A DNA stretch of 64,000 nt from Eunapius fragilis (lineage: Eukaryota; Porifera; Demospongiae; Spongillida; Spongillidae). Of the stretch, positions 44,435 to 64,000 are shown in pieces (the first letter of the stretch is position 1; every line of letters starts with the position of its first letter). Location: contig OY811987.1 of the NCBI GenBank assembly GCA_963681505.1, forward strand, positions 5,828,745 through 5,892,744. Direction: 5' to 3'. The notes under the pieces were generated by a model. The model did not search any database. It was not told the origin of the DNA and saw nothing but the letters and a program-made list of their open reading frames with translations. The position numbers and the translations under genes were made by a program.

Positions 44435-46619
44435 TTAGACTGTCCTAAACGTTTTCCTCACTAAAATGAGCTTCAAGTCTGCTAACACAGAGCGTGGCAG
44501 CTGTCTCCAAGTCGTGCTACAGGGATGGTATAAGAAAACACATGTAGGTGGTATCAAAGCAAGCCACTCCTTCACCTGCAAAAGGTGGATCCCTCCCATT
44601 GTCACGACAACCATCTCTGAAAGCCCATCACCTGTGAGGTCACCATACCACAAGCAGTGTATGGGATGAGCAAAGCTGCGTTGCCACAGCAACCGAAACA
44701 TCATTGTATCCGTGACTATAATGTGGGTGGGAGGGGAGGGGGAAGATATCAAAACACCCTGCAGGCATTGATAGGTCTGGGAACCACCTGTGACATCTGC
44801 TTGGTACACCATCAGTTCCTGTGGACGCCAACCAACCAGAGAGTTAATGTGTACACCTGAAGGATTCAGTGATGTGTGTGTGTGTGCATGTATGTGTCTG
44901 CACGTGGTGTGTGTGTGTACCTTGCCATAGGTCCCCAGTACTAGTTCGCTGCGGCCGTCCCAGTTGACATCGGCTACAGTGGCACACAGCACACTGTCGT
45001 AGAGGTGGGAATTGGATAGAGTTGTATAATGGGAGAAGCCATGTTGGAAAACATCACTGTGTGTGCGTAGAGGGGGGGGAGGGGTTGAAGGTAGACATTT
45101 CAATCCAGTCCAATACCATTTAATGGTTGAACCCACATAAAGACAATAGCTGGCTCCACAGCTGAAGTTACAAGAAGGTGAAATGCTTCTGCTGTGTGTG
45201 TTGTGTGTGTGTGTATGGGGGCGGTGGTGGTGGTAGTGCAGAAATTGGACCAACAGTCATACAGTTTGTCTTTCCGAGCTAAACTCTGGCCCTGCCTCAC
45301 ATGGTAGGTCAGCTTTGACTGACGCAATGGTGAAGAACTTGACAGACGTGATGGGACCATCTAGCATTTTGGTGCACCAGCTTTTGGCCACATCTACAGT
45401 GTGGTCACACATGTGTGCATGGACAGTGTAGTAACTGCCTTGCACCATCTCCTGTACTGTCAAAATAATCTCTCTCTCCACTTCCCAATCCCCCCTCCAC
45501 CCACCTCCACCTGTTCACCTGAAGGGAGGTTGACCAATGCACACATGACGTAGCCACTCTGACAGCCCACAGCAGTCTTGCGCTGCATCTTCTCCTCATC
45601 GACCTGCATGTCTATGTGCGTAGCGGTGCTGGGAAGACCCTGGAGCTCTGGAAACCAATCCACTGATGCTGCTTCCTTGAAGCACACCTATTAGGATAGG
45701 GGAGGTAAGGAGACGTGGATGAAGAGAGGGAGTGAATGAGAAAGTGAAGGAGGGGGAGGGAGAAAAGAGAAGTGGAGAGGAGGGATGTGGAGGAGAGGGA
45801 GGGAGGAAAGAAAAGTGGAGTGGAGGGGAGGAGGGAAGGGCAACCAAACTGACATCATTTGTTGTATTTCTGAACATGTGCACACACAGATCATCACCAG
45901 AGAGAAGGAAAACATTCTCCCAATGTTTGTCGGCTAGGATACTAGGGCAGATGAAAATGGAGGGGTGCATTTGGGAAGAGGGGTCATGGACCAGGGAGGA
46001 GGGGCACGTGGCACTCACCGTGTGTGGAGGAGCTGAAAAGGAGTGAACGGTAAGTTTATAGTCTGCCAATCATCTGGGGCCGCTGAATCATTCAACACCC
46101 TTAGAGCCAACATTGCTTACCAGTAATATTGTCCCATTTAAAGCTGGAGGATGTACGATTGCTATGGATACCGTAAAGATTGAAGAATGCTTCCTTTGAG
46201 TCAGTGCCTCGCTGCGTGTTACGTGGACGTTATAAATGAATGTGCGTGGATGAACTTGGCCTCCATGATTAGTGCTCTTGCCTTAATCAACGTAATGCCT
46301 ACGACAACGCTGGTTGGTTCCTTCGTTACAATGTCCATCGATACAATCTCTGCGTCACCTGATGAGGGCGGGAAGGCCAGCAGGAGAGACAAGTCCACGG
46401 CCACGATACTTCCTTACTTGGAATGTAGCTAAAATTTACCGGATTAGAAGTTGGCCTCAGTGCGCCCCTCTGAAACTCTACACATAGAGGCGATTTTTCT
46501 CCTCTTACATGGGAAACCACTACCCTGTTCGTATCATTAGTCTTGAGGGTCGCTAATCCGTATACGTTGCTTTGTCCGCTTAATGGTATGAAATAGACTT
46601 CGTGAAAATTAACTGCCAT
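44435..46619 (-). CDS. KPTN: Kaptin (KICSTOR complex subunit)
   Basis: The start ATG is at 46617-46619; an alternative TTG two codons upstream is not needed. Kaptin is a beta-propeller/FG-GAP-type protein, part of KICSTOR, which places GATOR1 on lysosomes and restrains mTORC1. Marks in order: QSNVYGLATL, VNFSYIP, DAEIVSMDIV with VVVGITLIKA, ENVFLLSGDDLCVHMF, VGCQSGYVMCALV, DGPITSVKFFTI, DSVLCATVADVNWDGRSELV (FG-GAP-like), and LLWQRSFAHPIHCLWYGDL then SEMVVVTMGGIHLLQ. The C-terminal exon ends RKTFRTV, but its junction after HLLQ is uncertain. Introns contain GAG-rich and TG-rich low-complexity stretches. It is divergent from SEC23 across 237 bp. Confidence 0.88.
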
Positions 46620-55739
<9,120 letters not shown>

Positions 55740-55960
55740 GTTTCAGGTGGTCTGCATACAGACACGCATAATGTATGATTTTAGCGAATCATTTGTACTA
55801 AATTTGTGTTATTTTGTTTCATTATTGAAGACATTCAGTACCTCTGTCCCTGCCCCCCTTCTAACAATACCTCTGTCCCTGCCCCCCCTTCTAACAAACA
55901 TGCAGTTTTGTTAGATATTACTATGACACATGATGTGAAGGTGATGATTCAGGCATACAC

Positions 55961-58040
55961 TCATGTATGTAGTGAGTCTAGCTCCGTCAGTGTTTCCGGT
56001 AATGGCTTGTTCATGGTCTCTGGAAGCACACTGCTCAATGCACCAGCAGCAACTGCTATAGTTCCCATCACACACATAGGCACAGATGCACCCCACTTAT
56101 CCTGGCAAGCAAAGTGATGAACACAGTTGGTAAGGGAGGGACATCTTTCTTACAGTGAGGAGAATCAGAGGAGATGCAATGCCGCCAATTCTGGCTGATA
56201 GTGAACATACACCAACTCCAAGGTTTCTACAAAGTTCAAATGTTTATAAGTCCCCTAATCCCATATACTATTTTTTTTTTGCCTTTACCTGATTTGTGTA
56301 GGAAATAGCTCTATTGCATAGAGATATGCTGCTGCAAATGATGCAGAAACTGCAAATTTCCCAGCCAAGGACAATCCAACAACTAATGTTTCAGTCCCTC
56401 CTAAGGTATTACACTCACAATGAGCTCCTCTACACAGCAAGGTGGGGGGGGGGGGGGGGGGGGGGGCACCCTTGGCTCACCTCTCCCCACAAGCACAGCA
56501 CATAGTGGGGGGGGGGGGGACTTTTGGCTCACCTCTCCCCACAAGCACAGCACATAGTGGGGGGGGGGGGGGGGGGGACTTTTGGCTCACCTCTCCCCAT
56601 CAGCACAGCACACAGCAAGCACAGAACACCACCAGTCAGGAGGAAGCCACAGATCGCATACCTCCTCCCCCATCTGTACTGCAAAGGGCGGCGACCCCAC
56701 AAACAGAAGGTACAAGGCCACTCCCATCAATACTTTACAGGGACAACACACCTGTTCAGAACTACTATGGTAAGAATGTATGAAGGTATTTCGATGAGAC
56801 CGGAGAGGACGAAGCTCAAGTACCTGTTACCTCCCAAATCACCAGCACTCAGAGACAAAGCGTAGTACACCATACACACAGCACACCTGTGAACCCGACA
56901 ATAGTAAGGAAGCATTATCAGAGTGTCCTTCCATTTACCAGTATGAAGAGAGGACAAGAGTACGCCGTCGTATGGTTTTCCCCCTGAACAGGTCCAAGAT
57001 TGAAACGTCCAGCGCATCTTTTCCTGGTCTCTTCAATTCAAATGTGGTGTTAGCCAGGTGCTTCCCATTGCCCTCTGCTATCTGAGTCAGCAGCTGTTCA
57101 GCTTCTGCTACTCTACCTTTCAGCACTAGCCACCTAGGAGATTCTGGTATCATTCTGGTGAAGATGGAGGTGGAAGGGGGGGGGGAAGGAAAACAGGATT
57201 AGGACCTCAGGGGAATGTGGAAAGTAACCAAGAGTGGCACACATCCTCTTCACATAATCCATAATACCCTACCTCCAGGTGAACAGGTTGGCAAAACACA
57301 TAACTGCTCCCACCACCATCAGTACTCGCCAGCTGGAGATTAGGTAAGCAAGGCAGGCCAAGAGAACGAAGCCTCCAGAGAAGAAGGCCTGACACATCAC
57401 GCCAGGGTAAGTCCTTTGGGTAGGACCCACGAGCTCCATCGACAGGACGTACATTGTAACAACCAACCCGCCGTCACTGACGCCCATTCCTGCCCTGAAG
57501 AGTGTGAAAAATGTCAAATTTGGCGCCACTCCACATCCAAGTGCACTGAACGCGTACAGGCCGATTGATAAAAAGTACACTTTCTTCCTCCCAAGGCGTT
57601 CAGCTAGTGACCCCAACGACCACGAACCGAGCATCATTCCAACGAAATACACCGACTGTGAAAGCTTGGGTAGGTAAGACCACCGACATATTAAGTCCCA
57701 CTGGAACGAGGGCAATGAATATATTAATTACACAAAATGTAAACGATACATACATGTAAAATTATACCCAATGGCTTACCTCCGTCACTATGGTAGTATG
57801 ACCAGAGAGATATTGAGGTTGGCAGAGTCCTTGCTCGAAAAGCGTGCACCTCTGGAGAGCTGCCTGTTGTTCTTTGGGCGGGCTTTGTGAATCGCAGGTC
57901 CATTCTGGCTCGTAGGCGATAAAAGCAGGAGCAAGCGTTTGCATAGCGGCAAGAACGTTCATTAGGTTCACCACGTAGTAAATACGTTTTTGTATCGGAC
58001 CAAACTCCCCGGCTTGTTGTAAACAAGCGTCTATGTCCAT
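55961..58040 (-). CDS. SLC22/SV2-type major facilitator transporter
   Basis: A multi-pass carrier of the organic-ion transporter group, expected in the plasma membrane. The start is ATG 58040 (MDIDACLQQAGEFGPIQKR), because the upstream frame has only GTG. Features in order: helix 1 (YYVVNLMNVLAAMQTL) and a large Cys-containing loop; SVYFVGMMLGSWSLGSLAERLGRKKVY with the MFS signature GSLAERLGRK; GMGVSDGGLVVTMYVLSMELVG; PESPRWLVLKGRVAEAE, the hallmark of SLC22; then helices with LSFVLSGLIEIPSYILTIV, RWGRRYAICGFLLTGG, KFAVSASFAAAYLYAIELFPTQIR and PETMNKPLPETLTELDS near the C-terminus. Substrate cannot be told. The intron around 56440-56600 holds G tracts. Head to head with PPP4R3, 260 bp apart. 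Confidence 0.88.
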
Positions 58041-58299
58041 GATTTCAGTTGCTGACGGGTTAAATGTCACTGTCACGTGTTTTCCCCCCCTCCTTCACCA
58101 AAACAAGGAAAATGGTGGATGCTGTAGCAGCGTGCACCGTACGAAGGCCTACCTTCTGAGCTACTGATAGCTGAAATAGGCGCTGTCAGTAGCGTCACTA
58201 ACGATCTTGCAATTCACCACACAACAGGGTCGATTTTGGATCACGTGCTAGTTCACACTCTCGAACTGGAAAGGTTTTTTATAAACTAGTGAAAAGAGA

Positions 58300-61200
58300 A
58301 TGCAGAAAGACCACTGGGTTGCTACAGTAGGAAGTAACAGGTCAAATTCAGGCAGAAGCTCGTCTGCACTGAGACCCGACAGGCGCGACTCCAAGTACAG
58401 AGTGAAAGTATACACCTTCAGCGTGAGCGGGCAATGGGAAGACATCGGTACAGGCAACGTCGCCATCTCTTTCTTGGAGAGGCTGCAGGCGCTCACCATT
58501 CTGGTGCGGTCAGAGGAAAATGGTAGGCGGGAGTGGACCAGGTGTAATGTTTGCACCTAGTTCACGCGCGCGCACATACGACCATGCATAACCCACACAC
58601 AATCATCCACATTAGACCATACCAACACAACATTTAACACTGCACACTAATGTTCGATAAAAACTTGAACCCCCCCCCCCCTTCCCCTCCCTCCCCTTTC
58701 ACACTTAATGTAGGCTCTATGCTACTGGAGTCTAAGATATGCCCAAGCAGAGAATATCGCAAGCAGGAAGTGAGTTGAACAGCCTTTCCCTCCTCCTTAT
58801 GTTTCATGTGTCGCTCTCTCTCCACTCCCCCTTCCTCTCACTCTCCTCTCCTATGCCCACAGGACTCCATGATAATATGGAATGAGGATGAAGCTTGCGA
58901 GATAGCCATCAGCTTCCAAGAGAAGCAGGGCTGCGACGAAGTGTGGGACAAGATAGCTGAGGTACCTACTTGCCCATACATACTAAATCCACCTACCGCC
59001 TTTATGTTTCCCTCTCCTCTTCTGCCCTCCTCCCTCTCCTCTTCTGCCCTCCTCCCTCTCCTCTTCTGCCCTCCTCCCTCCTCTTCTGCCCTCCTCACTC
59101 CTCTTCTGCCCTCCTCCCTCTCCTCTTCTGCCCTCCTCCCTCCTCTTCTGCCCTCCTCCCTCTCCTCTTCTGCCCTCCTCCCTCCTCTTCTGCCCTCCTC
59201 CCTCTCCTCTTCTACCCTCCTCACTCCTCTTCTGCCCTCCTCCCTCTCCTCTTCTACCCTCCTCCCTCCTCTTCTGCCCTCCTCCCTCTCCTCTTCTACC
59301 CTCCTCCCTCTCGTCTTCTACCCTCCTCACTCCTCTTCGGCCCTCCTCACTCCTCTTCTGCCCTCCTCCCTCTCCTGCCCTCCTCCCTCTCCTCTTCTGC
59401 CCTCCTCCCTCCTCTTCTGCCCTCCTCCCTCTCCTCTTCTGCCCTCCTCCCTCTCTGCCTTCCCCTCCTCCCTCTCCTCTTCTGCTCTCCTCCCTCTCCT
59501 ATTCTGCCCTCCTCCCTCTCCTCTTCATCACCACTTGCGTCCTTACGTTGCAGATTCAGGCTCACAAGTCCAGTTCGCTGCACGCTGCAATAGCAGAGAG
59601 TGCAGGTATAGCTGAAAGGTTGGAAGAGGGCCCGCAGCTGGTGGAGTTACCACCCTGTGAGCTTAGCAAGTTGGACGAAATCTACGAACAGGTTACAAAT
59701 TCTCTGCCCACCGCTGCCAAGCAAGAGGGATTGGTCCTCTCCATTGAGCGGGAGAATTACATACCTAAGCTCATTGAGCTGTTCCACATGTGTGAAGACC
59801 TGGAGAACATGGAGGGACTCCACATCCTATTCAACATTATCAGAACCTTTTTCTTCCTCAACAAGATCAGCCTCCTGCAGCTGATGTTTGCTGATGCCCT
59901 TATCGATGACGTCATAGGCTGCCTTGAATACGACCCCAATAAGCCTCCTGCCAGGCATAGAGAGTACATGGCAAAGATATCCCAGCACAAGGAAGTCATC
60001 CCTTTCAACAACCCGGAGCTGTTGGCAAAGATACATCAGACATACAAGGTCCAGTATATCCAGGAAGTGATTCTGCCAACCCCTTCCCTCTTTGAAGAAA
60101 ACATGATGTCGTCTTTGAATTCGTTCCTCATGTTCAACAAGGCGGATATCATTAATGCAATACAGGTGGGTGAGTCAGTCATTAATCTATAAGGGTAGGT
60201 GGAGCTTGCAGCAAGCAACCTCTGTGGATAAAGTAGACACCAATCAGATTGTTGTTCATGATCTAAGGAATGGTAAGGTAATGATACCTTTTCAGCCAAC
60301 TGCCATCATCAAACTGATGTTTATATTATCACTTGATATTCTGTTTGCTCATATAAGACATTACACTAGTGGTAGACATCTTATTGTGTGCTTGGTGCTG
60401 GGGGGTGGGGATGGTGGTGAGGGTGTAAGGGGTGTGCCATGGTGTAGATGGGATGGGGGTGAGGGTTGTGCCAAGGTGTAGATGGGATGGTGGTGGAGGG
60501 GGTGCCAAGGTGTGGATCATCCATTTTGTTTGTATCATCTTGCAGGAAGACAAAATATTTCTATGTGAACTCTTCACCCAGATACAAGACCCAAATACAT
60601 CTGAAGGGCAGTTTCAGGAACTGGTATGTATATGGGTGAGGGGTTTGAGAGGGATATCAGTCACCTTTTTCCATCTCCTCCCTTAGGCATTCCTGCTGCG
60701 TGAGATTATGGTTTATTCCCTTTCACTTGAGGTGACTGACAGGGCTAAGTTCTACAAGCACCTGTGTTCGTTTGGCTTTATGGTTTCCATAGAGATCATG
60801 CTGGTGAGGTGGGAAGGGGGGCTGTAGCATTGGTGTGTATTTAACAGCCCGCAATATGCTGTAGACTTATGAAGTGGGTGTGGTGGTTGCCACTGCTGTG
60901 GACATACTGACATCTGTGGCGGAATACCATTCATCCATTCTGAGAGATTATATTTTGTCAGAGACTCAAGATGAGGTGTGTAGTGGATGGAGGGGTGAGG
61001 GTGTGTAGTGGTGTGTGTAGTGGATGGAGGGGTGAGGGTGTGTGTAGTGGATGGAGGGGTGAGGGTGTGTGTAGTGGATGGAGGGGTGAGGTGTGTAGTG
61101 GATGGAGGGTGAGGGTGTGTGGAGTGGATGGAGGGGTGAGGGTGTGTGGAGTGGATGGAGGGGTGAGGGTGTATGTAGTGGATGGAGGGGTGAGGGTGTG

Positions 61201-64000
61201 TGTAGTGGATGGAGGGGTGAGGGTGTGTAGTGGATGGAGGGGTGAGGGTGTGTGTAGTGGATGGAGGGGTGAGGGTGTGTAGTGGATGGAGGGGTGAGGG
61301 TGTGTGTAGTGGATGGAGGGGTGAGGGTGTGTGTAGTGGATGGAGGGGTGAGGGTGTGTAGTGGATGGAGGGGTGAGGGTGTATGTAGTGGATGGAGGGG
61401 TGAGGGTGTGTGTAGTAGATGGAGGGGTGAGTGTGTGTAGTGGATGGAGGGGTGAGGGTGTGTGTAGTGGATGGAGGGGTGAGGGTGTGTGTAGTGGATG
61501 GAGGGGTGAGGGTGTGTGTAGTGGATGGAGGGGTGAGGGTGTGTGTAGTGGATGGAGGGGTGAGGGTGTGTGTAGTGGATGGAGGGGTGAGGGTGTGTAG
61601 TGGATGGAGGGGTGAGGGTGTGTGTAGTGGATGGAGGGGTGAGGGTGTGTAGTGGATGGAGGGGTGAGGGTGTGTAGTGGATGGAGGGGTGAGGGTGTGT
61701 GTAGTGGATGGAGGGGTGAGGGTGTGTAGTGGATGGAGGGGTGAGGGTGTGTGTAGTGGATGGAGGGGTGAGGGTGTGTGTAGTGGATGGAGGGGTGAGA
61801 GTGTGTGTAGTGGATGGAGGGGTGAGGGTGTGTGGTGGATGGAGGGGTGAGGGTGTGTGGTGGATGGAGGGGTGAGGGTGTGTAGTGGATGGAGGGGTGA
61901 GGGTGTGTGTAGTGGATGGAGGGGTGAGGGTGTGTAGTGGATGGAGGGGTGAGGGTGTGTAGTGGATGGAGGGGTGAGGGTGTGTGTAGTGGATGGAGGG
62001 GTGAGGGTGTGTAGTGGATGGAGGGGTGAGGGTGTGTAGTGGATGGAGGGGTGAGGGTGTATGTAGTGGATGGAGGGGTGAGGGTGTGTGTAGTGGATGG
62101 AGGGGTGAGGGTGTGTGTAGTGGATGGAGGGGTGAGGGTGTGTAGTGGATGGAGGGGTGAGGGTGTGTAGTGGATGGAGGGGTGAGGGTGTATGTAGAGT
62201 AATTCCATATATATATTTGCCACCCTTTTAGCATCATAGTCTAGTTTAGACATGCTACTTTCCCTATGTGCTCTCCCCATAGGAACATGCAAAATAACGG
62301 TACATTTGTATACCCTATAGTGTACAGTTTTTAAAATGCAAGGAATTAAAATTTTCACTTTCTTTGTGACCTCGCTCATTTCGGTTTAGCATAACTTTAG
62401 CCTGCAACATTGTTGTCACATCAATTTATACTAAAACATTGACAATAAAGAGGAGAACACAAAAATGATTCATTTTAATAACTTCTTAGCACGTACCATG
62501 AATGGGGTCATGAATTTGTAATGAAGTATGACCTATCCAAAAATATTAAAATACAATCCTGACCAAACTTTTACCATAGATAGCTAATCATACCACAAAC
62601 ATGTTTAGCTAAACATCTTTCTGGGCTGCATATTCGCCGGGCTGGGACAACTCATAAAATGGTTGGTAGCCATTTTTTCCCTCCTTACAACAGTTTGTTT
62701 GTTTAGGTAGCGAAGGGTGCTGTCAAAACACTACAATATGATTATCATTAATTGCTTTGATTATGGTAGCTTTGTTGTGACAGCATGGCCACTGCCTTAA
62801 AGGAACAAACTGTTGTAAGGAGGGGAAAGATGGCTACCAACCATTTTATGAGCTGTCCCAGCCCAGCGAATATGCAGCCCAGAAAGATGTTTAGCTAAAC
62901 ATGTTTGTGGTATGATTAGCTATCTATGGTAAAAGTTTGGTCAGGATTGTATTTTAATATTTTTGGATACATCGTAGTTCATTACAAATTCATGACCCCA
63001 TTCATGGTACGTGCTAAGAAGTTATTTAAATGAATCATTTTTGTGTTCTCCTCTTTATTGTCAATGTTTTAGTACAAATTGATGTGACAACAATGTTGCA
63101 GGCTAAAGTTTTGCTAAAACGAAATGAGCGAGGTCACAAAGAAAGTGAAAATTTTAATTCCTTGCATTTTAAAAACTGTACACTATAGGGTATACAAATG
63201 TACCGTTATTTTGCATGTTCCTATGGGGAGAGCACATAGGGAAAGTAGCATGTCTAAACTAGACAATGATGCTAAAAGGGTGGCAAATATATATATGGAA
63301 TTACTCTGTAGTGGATGGAGGGGTGAGGGTGTGTGTAGTGGATGGAGGGGTGAGGGTGTGTAGTGGATGGAGGGGTGAGGGTGTGTGTAGTGGATGGAGG
63401 GGTGAGGGTGTGTGTAGTGGATGGAGGGGTGAGGGTGTGTGTAGTGGATGGAGGGGTGAGGGTGTGTGTAGTAGATGGAGGGGTGAGGGTGTGTGTAGTG
63501 GATGGAGGGGTGAGTGTGTGTAGTGGATGGAGGGGTGAGGGTGTGTAGTGGATGGAGGGGTGAGGGTGTGTGTAGTGGATGGAGGGGTGAGGGTGTGTAG
63601 TGGATGGAGGGGTGAGGGTGTGTGTAGTGGATGGAGGGTGAGGGTGTGTGTAGTGGATGAGGAGGGAGTGAGGATGTGGTAAATGGGGTGTGAGGGGTGT
63701 AGGATGAGATTAGGGTGTGTAGCAGTTGAGGGGTGAGGGTGTGTGTAGTGAATGAGGAGTGATATGAGTATAGTGTTTTGTATTGATGGATGGTTAATTC
63801 CTTTTAATAGGATGGTCAGTTTTTAAACATTCTGCTAAGCTTGCTTGTGGACTCCCAGTACCCAGGTGAGTGTGGGTGTGTGTACAATGAGGTGAGTGTG
63901 GGTGGGTGGGTGTACAATGAGGTGAGTGTGTGTGGGTGTGTGTACAATGAGGTGAGTGTGTATGTGTGTGTAATGGCGTGCAGTCAATGATAGGTAGTTT
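58300..64000 (+). CDS. PPP4R3: PPP4R3/SMEK, regulatory subunit of protein phosphatase 4 (partial)
   Basis: The gene starts at 58300 and runs off the window. PPP4R3 targets the PP4 catalytic subunit to substrates in DNA repair and neural development. The N-terminal PH/EVH1-like domain covers KYRVKVYTFSVSGQWEDIGTG and DSMIIWNEDEACEIAISFQE. After a CT-rich minisatellite intron comes the long helical-repeat exon 59554-60165 (LPPCELSKLDEIYEQV; LIELFHMCEDLENMEGLH; CLEYDPNKPPARHREY). Later exons: EDKIFLCELFTQIQDPN, AFLLREIMVYSLSLE, ILTSVAEYHSSILRDYIL, and DGQFLNILLSLLVDSQYP (63812-63865). The remaining repeats and acidic tail are outside. Its introns hold large minisatellites and a foldback element. 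Confidence 0.92.
58990..59538. repeat. CT-rich minisatellite in PPP4R3 intron
   Basis: Units of CCTCCCTCTCCTCTTCTGCC and a shorter CCTCCCTCCTCTTCTGCC, about 28 copies, ending just before the exon at 59554. Open frames here are artefacts. Confidence 0.95.
60976..62195. repeat. 22-24-bp minisatellite starting at a PPP4R3 5' splice site
   Basis: Begins exactly after the exon ending GATGAG (60975). The unit is GTGTGTAGTGGATGGAGGGG plus TGAG, so each copy recreates GAG|g(g)tgtgt. Interrupted by a foldback element; the same units continue at 63308-63660. Confidence 0.97.
62196..63307. mobile_element. 1.1-kb foldback (palindromic) element inside the minisatellite
   Basis: Two inverted arms of about 510 bp (62196-62705 and 62800-63307), a few percent different, surround a ~95-bp centre that is itself a weak palindrome. 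The ends read AGAGTAATTCC and GGAATTACTCT. The flanking TGTAG or GT may be a target duplication, but the flanking repeat hides it. Each arm holds one outward open frame of about 60 codons (start MSEVTKKVKIL) that runs into the minisatellite. No transposase is visible. Confidence 0.85.
63866..64000. repeat. Donor-derived repeat at the right window edge
   Basis: Immediately after the exon ending CCCAG (63865), the intron reads GTGAGTGTGGGTGTGTGTAC plus AATGAG. This is repeated about four times with small changes, each copy restoring GAG|GTGAGTG. Confidence 0.9.

Noticed and set aside
60958-62379. Proline/histidine-rich minus frames of 420-470 codons
   Set aside because: Antisense of the GTGTGTAGTGGATGG minisatellite in a PPP4R3 intron; the first 60 codons are only the foldback arm.

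Overview
The window is nuclear DNA of an early-branching animal, most probably a sponge. That is an inference from gene content and layout. It carries intron-rich animal genes (Dicer, SEC23, BRF1, kaptin, SNAP-25-type SNAREs, an SLC22-type carrier, PPP4R3). Introns are short (often 50-100 bp), intergenic gaps are often 70-250 bp, several gene pairs start head to head, and introns are filled with minisatellites. There is one 200-base assembly gap (3801-4000). I rebuilt most exon chains by eye from open frames, GT/AG sites and phase agreement.

Layout. 1-1083: a 21-bp minisatellite and the last exons of an unidentified + gene. 1383-2891: COA8 (+) and a SNAP-25-like gene (-), tail to tail. 3430-6173: G-tract repeat, gap, a Harbinger-like MITE and two near-identical intronless 2-oxoglutarate oxygenase genes. 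6200-11900: the remnant of a second COA8-SNAP25 block, with a COA8 pseudogene fragment, a Harbinger transposase relic, and a SNAP-25-like gene that has two alternative last exons. 11969-18439: SDE2, a Lys/Ser-rich nuclear protein, a deoxynucleoside kinase and a membrane-anchored TTLL enzyme. 19026-31196: five tandem minus-strand paralogues of a family I do not recognise. 31431-37072: Dicer. 37174-44322: ALKBH6 and BRF1. 44435-46619: kaptin. 46857-55739: SEC23. 55961-58040: SLC22-like carrier. 58300 to the end: PPP4R3, cut by the window edge.

The five-gene array is the best candidate for an undescribed system. Each gene opens with a 65-bp exon for a cysteine-rich module (MGRCxxCxxF...CKR), then a phase-2 intron. 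Charged linkers follow, with one to five copies of a ~40-residue motif (TxxxLxxWGFTxEQxLEYxR). Nearly all later introns are phase 1, so the motif exons are freely duplicable. Each gene has an RFX X-box-like element 50-250 bp upstream of its ATG.

The second unusual theme is minisatellites that grew out of 5' splice sites. In SEC23 the junction of exon end plus intron start is repeated 31 times at 35-bp spacing. Comparable arrays start exactly at the donor in another SEC23 intron and in two PPP4R3 introns, and possibly in the first gene of the array.
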